Shown here: positions 27,854 to 35,859 of the stretch, one piece after another
Numbering within the stretch: the stretch's first letter is position 1
Layout: every line of letters begins with the position of its first letter
Source of the DNA: Bremerella sp. TYQ1
GTDB lineage: Bacteria; Planctomycetota; Planctomycetia; Pirellulales; Pirellulaceae
DNA: 64,000 nt
Direction of reading: 5' to 3'
NCBI RefSeq assembly: GCF_020150455.1
Contig: NZ_CP083740.1
Span: 6,531,001 to 6,595,000 of the forward strand
Position numbers and translations under genes: made by a program
Notes under the pieces: model-generated
The model's database searches: none
What the model saw: only the letters and a program-made list of their open reading frames with translations
What the model was told of the DNA's origin: nothing

Positions 27854-27927
27854 GGGCGATTAGCTCAGTTGGCTAGAGCGCTTGCCTTACAAGCAAGATG
27901 TCGGGGGTTCGAGCCCCTCATCGCCCA
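27854..27927 (+). tRNA. tRNA-Val (anticodon TAC)
   Basis: A 74-base cloverleaf: acceptor stem GGGCGAT pairs fully with ATCGCCC, D arm GCTC...GAGC, anticodon stem CTTGC/GCAAG with loop CTTACAA giving TAC, a T arm GGGGGTTCGAGCCCC, and discriminator A. CCA is not encoded (the next bases are CTT). Confidence 0.97.
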
Positions 27928-28002
27928 CTTCTCTAAACCCGTAACTCACAAGATGTTACGGGTCTTTCTATGCGCTGTTTGTGTGAATAAGGACATTCGG
28001 AC

Positions 28003-28275
28003 ATGGACGAACGCGAAGAATTGTTGGCTGCAGCATGCGAGGAAAACTCCCTTTCGATGGAGGAACTCGCAGAACAATTTGGATCTGAGAGCTTCGGAAA
28101 TCATGAAGCGGTCGACCGGATCTACATGAGTGAAGCAACTTGGAGTGAGCATATCGGTGGCCATCCGGCTATTTTGCTTGACGCCGAGGCTTACGACATG
28201 GCGGTGAAGATCAGCGAAATGATGGCTGAACTTTACAACCATATGGCAGCCAAAGAAGAAGGCTCCGGCGACTAG
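28003..28275 (+). CDS. Small acidic protein of unknown function
   Basis: A 90-residue, acidic, helix-rich protein starting MDEREELLAAACEENS. The sequence is soluble, with no signal peptide or membrane helix, and one stretch (HPAILLDAEAYDMAVKISEMMAELYNHMAAKEE) likely forms an amphipathic helix. It lies 75 bases downstream of tRNA-Val and converges on the zinc-ribbon gene with a 16-base gap. I do not recognise the family. Confidence 0.6.
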   Translation: MDEREELLAAACEENSLSMEELAEQFGSESFGNHEAVDRIYMSEATWSEHIGGHPAILLDAEAYDMAVKISEMMAELYNHMAAKEEGSGD

Positions 28276-28291
28276 ACTGGCCAAATAGGCT

Positions 28292-28921
28292 TTAGTCGTC
28301 TTCGTCGGTTCCATATTGGCGACGCAGGTGAGGGACTTCCTGACCTGCGTGAAGCTGAGCCATGGCGTGCTGGAAAAAAGCTGGCATCATCGCTTCGGAC
28401 ACGTCGTCGGTCGAAAAGATCTGGGCATTACAATCAGCCAGATTTTCGAGGTCTCCGCCTAGCTCGTCGGCGTCGACAAGCACCAGAACGCCTGTCAGCC
28501 GCCGCAAGAGTAGCTCTTCCATGAACTCCATGGGGGTCAGCTCCGCCAGCATGGCTTCCAGCTTGTTCTTGGCTGCTTTGATCCGTTTAGCGCGGTTCTT
28601 CTTTTCCCATTCGATCAGTTCGGAAAGCTCTCGAGCCGAAATCTCGTCTTTGAAACGAATCCCCATTTTCCGAGCCTCACGTTTCTGAGCTTCGGTTGCG
28701 ACTGGGGAATTTCTAAGAATGACCGTGGAATCTCCACGATCTTTGTCGCTCAGCTTTGTCGATTTCTTTGACTTGTCTGATTCAGAAGTATTTTCCGCCT
28801 TCGGTACCCGGATAGGCTGTTGGCAGCCAGGGCACGAGATTTTCTTGCCGGCGTATTTCGGTTTGGCTTTTATCGTGTTCTTGCAATGTTTGCATTTAAA
28901 ACGGATTAGATCGTCCGGCAT
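28292..28921 (-). CDS. Zinc-ribbon protein of unknown function
   Basis: A 209-residue protein. The N-terminal 40 residues form a zinc ribbon with CxxC pairs at Cys10/Cys13 and Cys30/Cys33, a layout found in many planctomycete proteins. A Ser/Lys-rich linker (about 42-65) is followed by a Lys/Arg-rich helix (about 85-120) and an acidic domain with LTGVLVLVDADELGGDLENL. No catalytic signature is seen. Roles in nucleic-acid or protein binding are possible for this ribbon type but are not shown here. Confidence 0.75.
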   Translation of the reverse strand: MPDDLIRFKCKHCKNTIKAKPKYAGKKISCPGCQQPIRVPKAENTSESDKSKKSTKLSDKDRGDSTVILRNSPVATEAQKREARKMGIRFKDEISARELSELIEWEKKNRAKRIKAAKNKLEAMLAELTPMEFMEELLLRRLTGVLVLVDADELGGDLENLADCNAQIFSTDDVSEAMMPAFFQHAMAQLHAGQEVPHLRRQYGTDEDD

Positions 28922-29257
28922 CAGTTGCCCCCGGCACTTTGGGTGGAAATCACGCTATCCCTGGTGACGTTTCCTCAACATCAGCGCCGCCTTGCAGTGT
29001 ACGAGTGTAGACGGAGCCATAAACGAAACGATCGAATTTGATGTTCTGTTCATTGGTTTATCGCGAATTTGGACAACGCTCACCGTTTCTTTACACGACC
29101 ATAAACTTCACCCTCTGGAGTGCCCCTCCTGCATCGCTTCAGCCTCGCCTGTTATGTTAATTTTGTGGAGGTGTGTACCGTGCATGCGTTCTTCACTAGA
29201 TAGGTAACAGTCTCTTGCCGAAGTTCGGAATCGGTTGGAAAACGATAGGGTGACACT
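28922..29257. other. Divergent intergenic region before mutS
   Basis: About 335 bases between the divergent zinc-ribbon gene and mutS. It should carry both promoters, but no convincing -35/-10 pair or structured RNA stands out. Confidence 0.5.
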
Positions 29258-31858
29258 ATGGCGATGACCCCCATGATGCAGCAGTACCACGAAGCAAAGA
29301 GTGCTTGTGGCGATGCGATCCTGCTGTTTCGAATGGGTGACTTTTACGAGCTGTTCAACGACGATGCCGTTACGGCTTCCAAAATCTTGGGCATGACGCT
29401 GACGAGTCGCGACAAGGGAGAGAACGCGACCCCTATGGCCGGGTTTCCTCATCATCAGCTCGACTCCTATCTTGCGAAACTGATTCAGCACGGCTACCGC
29501 GTCGGCATCTGCGATCAAGTTGAAGACCCGAAACAGGCCAAGGGAATCGTCAAGCGAGAGATTACGCGAATTCTTTCTCCGGGAACACTCACGGATGATT
29601 CGCTTCTCAGCCCGAAAGAAAGTAATTACCTGGCCGCCGTATTATGCGAAGGCGAAGAGGCTGGGATTAGTTGGATCGAATTGTCGACGGGGCGATTTCT
29701 GGCCGGCATGTTTCTCGCAGAACGGCTCGCTGATGAACTGGCGCGAATTGCACCTTCGGAGTGCCTGTTGTCGGAAGGGACAGATGCGTTGCCCAAACAT
29801 TTGAATGGGCAATTTCTGCACACACAGAGGCCCGCTTGGGCATTTGGAGGCAAGTCGGCCGACGAGAAACTCTCCAAGCATTTCGAGGTTAAAAGCCTGG
29901 ATGGTTTTGGGTTTGAAGATGGTGATCGCCTCGCCGTCCGAGCTGCCGGGGCAATTCTCGACTATCTCCAGGAAACACAGCGTGGATCGCTGGAGCATGT
30001 TCAGTCGATTATCCCCTATCGTCAGACGAACGCGGTTGAAATCGATGAGTCAACACGCCGCTCGCTTGAATTAACACGGACGATTCGTGATCAACGAAGA
30101 GACGGCACGCTGATCTCCGTTCTCGACCGATGCCGCACGCCGATGGGAAGTCGCCTGATGGCGGAATGGCTCGCCAGCCCATTGGCGTCCGTCGAGCCGA
30201 TTAGCCAGCGATACGATGCCGTCGAAGAACTGAAGAACGATCAGGCACTGTCCGAAGCGATCGGCGAAGGCTTAGCAGGCGTCTATGATTTGCAGCGGTT
30301 ACTCACCCGCGTTACCACAGGACGAGCAAGCCCACGTGATCTGAGCTTTGTTGGACGGACACTGGCGAAGCTGCCCCGAATTAAAGCCAAAGTCACTTCG
30401 CGGAAGAGCAAGTTGTTAGGCGAGATCGAAAGCCAGATCGATCTTTGCCCTGAAGTACACGATAAGCTTGTCGCTGCGCTCGTCGAGGAATGTCCCTTAA
30501 CGACCGCGGATGGCGGATACATCCAAGATGGCTTCCATACCAAGCTGGATGAACTTCGAGGACTTGCGGCCGGGGGTAAGCAGTGGATTGCCAATTACCA
30601 GGCCGAAGAAAGCAAAAAGTCAGGCATCCCGAACATGAAAGTCGGGTTCAACAAAGTCTTTGGCTACTACATCGAGATCACCAATACGCATCGCGATAAA
30701 GTCCCGACATACTTCCACCGTAAGCAAACGTTGAAAAATGCGGAACGGTACATCACGCCCGAGCTAAAAGAGTACGAAGAGAAAGTCCTCAGCGCCGACG
30801 AGAAGGCCAAAACACTCGAATACGAATTGTTCGCCGAGCTTCGAGATTTGGTTCAATCGGCGGCAGATCGCTTGCGGCAGACTGCATCGGCACTGGCCCA
30901 ACTGGATGCCCTTGTCTCGCTGGGAAGCTTGGCTCGTGATCGAAACTATTGTCGACCCAAGATCGATGACGGGCACGAGTTAGCAATCGTGGATGGTCGT
31001 CACCCCGTACTAGACGTCACCGAAGACGCCGGCACATTTATCCCAAACGATACGGCATTAGGAGGTGAAGAGGACGATTTTGTAGCCATCATCACCGGCC
31101 CGAACATGGCAGGTAAAAGTACATACATTCGCCAAGTCGGGTTGATCAGTATCATGGCCCAGATGGGTAGCTTCGTGCCGGCGAAAGAAGCTCGTATTGG
31201 CATTGTTGATCGCGTGTTTGCCCGAGTCGGTGCAAGTGACGAGCTATCGCGCGGACAAAGTACGTTTATGGTGGAAATGACCGAGACCGCTCGGATCTTG
31301 AATACCGCCACCGACAAGAGTCTTGTGATTCTGGATGAAATCGGACGCGGAACCAGCACGTACGATGGTGTTTCACTAGCTTGGTCGATTGTCGAGTACA
31401 TTCATGATCGAATCGGTTGTCGAACTCTTTTCGCGACACACTACCATGAACTCGCAGATCTGTCTCAGTCGCTGGAACATGTGACCAATTTGAACGTGGC
31501 GGTGAAGGAATGGGACGATAAGATCATCTTCCTGCACAAGATCGTAAGTGGAGCTGCTGATAAAAGCTACGGGATTTACGTTGCCCGTTTGGCAGGTATT
31601 CCGAACGATGTCAACGAACGCGCAAAGCAAATCCTTGCTCAGTTAGAGCAAGAGCATCTTGACTTGGAAGGGCAATCCAAAATTCGACCGAAGAAGGATC
31701 GCCACCCCAAGTCAGACTTGCAGTTAACGCTGTTCGGACCCAGCGAACATCCTGTCGTGGAAGAAATTCGTCAAGCTGATCTTAGCGGCATGACGCCACT
31801 GGATGCGTTTCAAAAGCTGATCCAGTGGCAGAGCGACCTAAAGCAACCCCCAGCTTAG
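29258..31858 (+). CDS. mutS: DNA mismatch repair protein MutS
   Basis: An 866-residue mismatch-recognition ATPase. The mismatch-binding motif is at the N-terminus (LLFRMGDFYELFNDDA, with the Phe-x-Glu that contacts the mispair written as FYE), followed by connector, lever and clamp domains, and the ATPase with Walker A GPNMAGKST (about 613), ST(F)MVEM and Walker B LVILDEIGRGTSTYDG, then THYHELADL. Length fits MutS1. No mutL gene is in the window. The stop codon shares bases with that of the convergent sulfatase gene. Confidence 0.97.
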   Translation: MAMTPMMQQYHEAKSACGDAILLFRMGDFYELFNDDAVTASKILGMTLTSRDKGENATPMAGFPHHQLDSYLAKLIQHGYRVGICDQVEDPKQAKGIVKREITRILSPGTLTDDSLLSPKESNYLAAVLCEGEEAGISWIELSTGRFLAGMFLAERLADELARIAPSECLLSEGTDALPKHLNGQFLHTQRPAWAFGGKSADEKLSKHFEVKSLDGFGFEDGDRLAVRAAGAILDYLQETQRGSLEHVQSIIPYRQTNAVEIDESTRRSLELTRTIRDQRRDGTLISVLDRCRTPMGSRLMAEWLASPLASVEPISQRYDAVEELKNDQALSEAIGEGLAGVYDLQRLLTRVTTGRASPRDLSFVGRTLAKLPRIKAKVTSRKSKLLGEIESQIDLCPEVHDKLVAALVEECPLTTADGGYIQDGFHTKLDELRGLAAGGKQWIANYQAEESKKSGIPNMKVGFNKVFGYYIEITNTHRDKVPTYFHRKQTLKNAERYITPELKEYEEKVLSADEKAKTLEYELFAELRDLVQSAADRLRQTASALAQLDALVSLGSLARDRNYCRPKIDDGHELAIVDGRHPVLDVTEDAGTFIPNDTALGGEEDDFVAIITGPNMAGKSTYIRQVGLISIMAQMGSFVPAKEARIGIVDRVFARVGASDELSRGQSTFMVEMTETARILNTATDKSLVILDEIGRGTSTYDGVSLAWSIVEYIHDRIGCRTLFATHYHELADLSQSLEHVTNLNVAVKEWDDKIIFLHKIVSGAADKSYGIYVARLAGIPNDVNERAKQILAQLEQEHLDLEGQSKIRPKKDRHPKSDLQLTLFGPSEHPVVEEIRQADLSGMTPLDAFQKLIQWQSDLKQPPA

Positions 31859-33285
31859 GCACCGGGCCGGTGCGTTGGCATTTTCGCGCCGGTTTCTTCA
31901 CGCCATGCTTTGAGCTCGGCGTGAAGCTTCTCAGCGACGTCCGGTTTCTTTTCAACGAGGTTGTTCTCTTCGCTCAAGTCGTCGGCCAGATTGTAAAGTT
32001 CGAGACGCCCATTTTCATAGAACTCGATCAATTTCCAGTCCCCTTCCCGAATGGCAGCCGAAGGCGATCCGCCTTGGTTGCCATAGTGGGGATAGTGCCA
32101 ATAGATGGCACCCCGATCGATCTCTTTTCCCTCCAGGACAGGGGCAAAGCTCATGCCGTCGAGGGTAACGTCTGATGGCAATTCGATGCCCGCAATCTGC
32201 AAAATGGTGGGGAAGAAGTCAACGCTACTGACATACTGATCTGAGGAACTGTTCGCTTTTGTTACGCCAGGCCAGCGGACGATCATTGGTTCGCGAATGC
32301 CACCTTCGTAGATCCAACCTTTGCCGCCCCGCAGAGGCAAATTGCTCGTAGGATGCCCTTCCGAGGTAGACAGGCCACCGTTGTCTGACATGAACATGAC
32401 GACGGTGTTGTCTGTCAGTCCCAGATCATCGACTCCTTTAAGTACCTTGCCGACCGCTTGATCCATGGCATCGACCATGCCGGCATAAACAGCATGCTCT
32501 TGGACCAGTCGAACTTTGCGTTCTCCTTCTTGTCCCCAGATCTCACCATGCTTGATGGTTTCCTTCTTCTTCTGATACTTCTGTTTGAGGTCCTCACGCG
32601 AGATCAGGGGAGTGTGTACGGAATAGAACGAAAGATAGGCCAGGAATGGCTCGTCTTTGTGCTCAGTCATGAACTTGACCGTTTCCGTTGCCAGGCGATC
32701 TGGCAAGTGTTCGCCGGCTGGACCATCTTCTAAGCGTGGGTTGCCGTAGGGTGAAAAGTATTTTTTGCCACCATAAGGGCCTCCACGATCGATGCCCCCT
32801 TGGTTGACGTCAAAGCCTTGGTGCTCAGGCCAATGGGCCTCTCCCCCTAAGTGCCATTTGCCAGCAAAGAACGTCGCGTATCCGTTCTCTTTTAAGATTT
32901 CTGCGAGGGTTACTTCATCATGAGCAAGTTGCATCTCGTAAGGTGCTGGAAGCATCTTTGTCTTGCGTTTCCAACGATCAGGCTGAGCGGCACCGATGAA
33001 GTCTGTGATTCCCGTTCGCGTTGGATAGCGTCCCGTTAAAATACTGGCTCGTGTTGGCGAACAGACCTGGCAAGCGGCGTAGGCATCGGTAAACATCATG
33101 CCGCTTTTGGCCAGCTTGTCGACGTTGGGCGTTTCGTAAAACGAGCTGCCATAGCACCCCAAGTCGGTCCAGCCGAGGTCGTCGACCAGGAAGAAAACAA
33201 AGTTCGGACGCTGTTCCGCAGCGGACGCGGCGTGCGAACTAAGCGAAACAGTCAACGCAACAAGCAGGATTGCAAAACTTCGCAT
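31855..33285 (-). CDS. Secreted sulfatase
   Basis: A 476-residue type I sulfatase. A signal peptide (MRSFAILLVALTVSLSSHAASA) marks export. The catalytic site is CSPTR with Cys75, the residue converted to formylglycine, followed by ASILTGRYP. Metal ligands are Asp35/Asp36 (FFLVDDLGW) and the late Asp-Asn pair (FMSDNGGLSTSEG). Planctomycetes carry many such enzymes, which remove sulfate esters from polysaccharides of marine or aquatic algae; the substrate of this one is unknown. No maturase (FGE) is nearby. Confidence 0.93.
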   Translation of the reverse strand: MRSFAILLVALTVSLSSHAASAAEQRPNFVFFLVDDLGWTDLGCYGSSFYETPNVDKLAKSGMMFTDAYAACQVCSPTRASILTGRYPTRTGITDFIGAAQPDRWKRKTKMLPAPYEMQLAHDEVTLAEILKENGYATFFAGKWHLGGEAHWPEHQGFDVNQGGIDRGGPYGGKKYFSPYGNPRLEDGPAGEHLPDRLATETVKFMTEHKDEPFLAYLSFYSVHTPLISREDLKQKYQKKKETIKHGEIWGQEGERKVRLVQEHAVYAGMVDAMDQAVGKVLKGVDDLGLTDNTVVMFMSDNGGLSTSEGHPTSNLPLRGGKGWIYEGGIREPMIVRWPGVTKANSSSDQYVSSVDFFPTILQIAGIELPSDVTLDGMSFAPVLEGKEIDRGAIYWHYPHYGNQGGSPSAAIREGDWKLIEFYENGRLELYNLADDLSEENNLVEKKPDVAEKLHAELKAWREETGAKMPTHRPGA

Positions 33286-33374
33286 GATGAGCGGCTCTCT
33301 GGCAGGAGAATCGAGTAGTTACCGGAAGAGTTTCCAGGTCGTTATTTTGATCTAGCGGAATCGACGCGTCAATT

Positions 33375-34613
33375 TTATCGCAAACGATATGGCCGAGGGT
33401 CGATATGCGGATCGAGCTTATCGAGTAGTTCCCAGGCCAACTTGCCGGTCGCCGTTCCCATCGAAAGGCCTAGCATGCTGTGGCCTGCGGCGATGAGAAC
33501 GTTGGCATACTTGGGAGAGAAATCGATGTACGGCAGATCGTCCGGTGTCATTGGCCGCCAGCCGTACCATTCTTCGTGGGTCTCTTCGGTGAAGGGCTCT
33601 CGCAGGTAGTCGGACGCGCCCTTCTTTAACAGCACAAGCCGTTTCTGGTTGACGCGAGTGTCATAGCCACCAAACTCCATGGTTGAACCTAGGCGATAGC
33701 CATCGTCAAATGGCGTGACCCCAACATGGCGTTCTTCCAGTAGCATCGGAATCTTAGGGCAAATTGCAGGGCGTGCCATGGTGATTGAATAGCCTTTGCC
33801 TGGTTGAATGCGGAGCGTGCAACCTAGTTTCTGATTGAATGCAGGACTCCATGCACCGGTAGCGACCACGTAACGATCGGCCTCCAGCGTCTCGTTACCA
33901 CATTGAATCGCCTTAAGACGCTCCCCTTCGCCGACGAACTCGGTAACTTTGTGCTGCTCCAGAAACGTTACGTTCAAGCGTTCCAAAATGGTGCGCCAAG
34001 ATCGGAGCAACTTGTCTGGACGCAAATGGGCATCGTTGGGGTAGTGCCAGGCTCCGGCAATATGATCCTTTAACGCAGGTTCCAGTTTCTGCAGGTCTCC
34101 CTGGGCGTAGGGAGTTGCAGGAAGGTTTAATTCCTGGGTGAGCCAGTCATTGGTTTTTCCGAAGTCATCAAAATGATGTTTGTCACGGAAAACAAACATG
34201 AGCCCCCGTTTTTCCCAGTTGCAATCAAGTTGATCACCCTCAATGAGCTCTTGGTACAACTGTCTGGAAGATTGAAGCAAGGCATGTTTACCTTGGGCGG
34301 CTTTCTTCATCTGCTTTTCATTGCAGTTCCACCAAAACCGAATCAGAAAACTCCACAGCGCCGGAGAAACTCGCGGGCGAATGTAAAAGGGCGAGTTGCT
34401 ACTCAGCATGGACGCCATCGTTGGGCCGATTAATCCAGGCTGGGCAATCGGAGGAGCATGGCTAGGCGAAACGTAGCCGCAATTCGCATGTGAACAAGCT
34501 CCACCATGTCGTCCTTGATCGACGATCGTGACGGAGTGTCCAGCTTTCGCTAGATAGTATGCAGTGGCTGTTCCGACGACTCCGCCGCCGACAACAATCG
34601 TGGAGTGAGACAA
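33375..34613 (-). CDS. FAD-dependent D-amino-acid dehydrogenase (D-hydroxyproline type)
   Basis: A 412-residue DadA-like flavoenzyme. The TTG at 34613 (LSHSTIVVGGGVVGTATAYYL) is preferred; it lies 14 bases past the upstream stop and no in-frame ATG exists. The Rossmann motif GGGVVGTATAYYLAKAGHSVTIVD spans about 8-30; the C-terminal half has the family's GWRPMTPDDLPYID and GHSMLGLSMGTATGKLA. The upstream gene is a hydroxyproline 2-epimerase, so the likely reaction is oxidation of cis-4-hydroxy-D-proline to 1-pyrroline-4-hydroxy-2-carboxylate. The later steps (deaminase, semialdehyde dehydrogenase) are not encoded in the window. Confidence 0.85.
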   Translation of the reverse strand: MSHSTIVVGGGVVGTATAYYLAKAGHSVTIVDQGRHGGACSHANCGYVSPSHAPPIAQPGLIGPTMASMLSSNSPFYIRPRVSPALWSFLIRFWWNCNEKQMKKAAQGKHALLQSSRQLYQELIEGDQLDCNWEKRGLMFVFRDKHHFDDFGKTNDWLTQELNLPATPYAQGDLQKLEPALKDHIAGAWHYPNDAHLRPDKLLRSWRTILERLNVTFLEQHKVTEFVGEGERLKAIQCGNETLEADRYVVATGAWSPAFNQKLGCTLRIQPGKGYSITMARPAICPKIPMLLEERHVGVTPFDDGYRLGSTMEFGGYDTRVNQKRLVLLKKGASDYLREPFTEETHEEWYGWRPMTPDDLPYIDFSPKYANVLIAAGHSMLGLSMGTATGKLAWELLDKLDPHIDPRPYRLR

Positions 34614-34626
34614 CGTGTGATTTCTT

Positions 34627-35610
34627 TCAGTGAGACGGTGCGGGGGTTTTCTTTTGCTGACTGAATCCAAATGTCAGCGGATCATTGGGGTCGATGATCA
34701 CTTTCGTTTCGGCAGTAACAAACGCCTCGCCCATAATACGAGGTAAAATGTGATCTCCCTGCCAGGAGTAAGCGCCTTCGAAGAGACTACCAGTGACGGA
34801 CTCTTGCCCCCATGTGTCTCCAGGGGACAGTTTTCCGGCCGCAGCCAGGCAGGCAAGCTTGGCACTTGTTCCTGTACCGCAAGGCGAACGATCATATTCA
34901 CCGCCAGGACAGTCGACGTAGTTCGCTGAATGAGCATCTTCGCGACGTGGGGGACCGAATAGTTCGACATGGTCAATCACGCCACCATTCTCCCCTGCGA
35001 TTCCGCATTCATCGATCGCATTGCGAATCTCACGGCAACAGCGATCGAGCTGGTCGAGATTTTCCATCGAAATCTCTAGCCCATGATCGGCACACAAATA
35101 GAACCAGTTGCCGCCGAATGCAATATCGCCGGTCACCGTACCAAACGATTTTGTTTCTACGGGGACAGCCGTCCGGTAACGATAGCTGGGGACGTTAACG
35201 AATGAGACTCGATTGTCTTCGTGCAGCGTGAAAACAACGTTTCCGGCAATCGTTTCCAAAAGGTGTTCGCCAGGAGAGATTTTGCCGAGGTAAGACAACG
35301 TTGCACCAACCCCAATGGTGCCGTGGCCGCACATGCCGAGGTAGCCGACATTGTTAAAATAAATCACACGGGCAACCGCTTCAGGATTTTGAGGTGGCAA
35401 GAGCAATGCCCCGACCATGGCCTCGTACCCGCGAGGTTCGTGCGTCAGTGCCGTTCGTATCCAGTCGTGCTCTGTTTTCAGTTCCTGAATTTGATCCGCA
35501 ATCGAACCTGCGGAAAGTTCAGGTGCACCGCCGATAATAGTACGTGTCGGTTCACCCCCCGTGTGGGAGTCGATGACGTTCAGTTCCAGCCGGTCTTGAG
35601 GCAATGCCAT
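34627..35610 (-). CDS. 4-hydroxyproline 2-epimerase (proline racemase family)
   Basis: A 327-residue cofactor-independent racemase. The two catalytic cysteines are present: Cys94 in GMCGHGTIG and Cys244 in RSPCGTGTSA. The retained second Cys rules out the dehydratase branch of the family, in which it is Thr. Together with the downstream D-amino-acid dehydrogenase (14-base gap) this fits conversion of trans-4-hydroxy-L-proline to cis-4-hydroxy-D-proline. It is cytoplasmic and likely the first gene of a two-gene operon. The preference for hydroxyproline over proline is inferred from context. Confidence 0.88.
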   Translation of the reverse strand: MALPQDRLELNVIDSHTGGEPTRTIIGGAPELSAGSIADQIQELKTEHDWIRTALTHEPRGYEAMVGALLLPPQNPEAVARVIYFNNVGYLGMCGHGTIGVGATLSYLGKISPGEHLLETIAGNVVFTLHEDNRVSFVNVPSYRYRTAVPVETKSFGTVTGDIAFGGNWFYLCADHGLEISMENLDQLDRCCREIRNAIDECGIAGENGGVIDHVELFGPPRREDAHSANYVDCPGGEYDRSPCGTGTSAKLACLAAAGKLSPGDTWGQESVTGSLFEGAYSWQGDHILPRIMGEAFVTAETKVIIDPNDPLTFGFSQQKKTPAPSH

Positions 35611-35859
35611 GTTAATTTAGTTTCTGACAGACGACAAAAACGAAGGGATCGGGGATGAATCCATTACATATCATAAGGCGCAGAGGGCCAAAATCGAAGC
35701 CGCGATTCGTCACATCGATCTTTGAAGTTGCGCACAATACCGAATAAATTGACGGCCAGAGAGGGTTCGCAATGCCTCAAGATTGTCCCCCATCGCGTCC
35801 TATGACGCGTTAAACGTAGACGATACCCACGTTTCTACGAATTCGAAGGTTCAGCTGTT

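Noticed and set aside
27854..28275. Integration site at the tRNA-Val 3' end
   Set aside because: No repeat of the tRNA end and no integrase gene is found nearby; the following genes look native.
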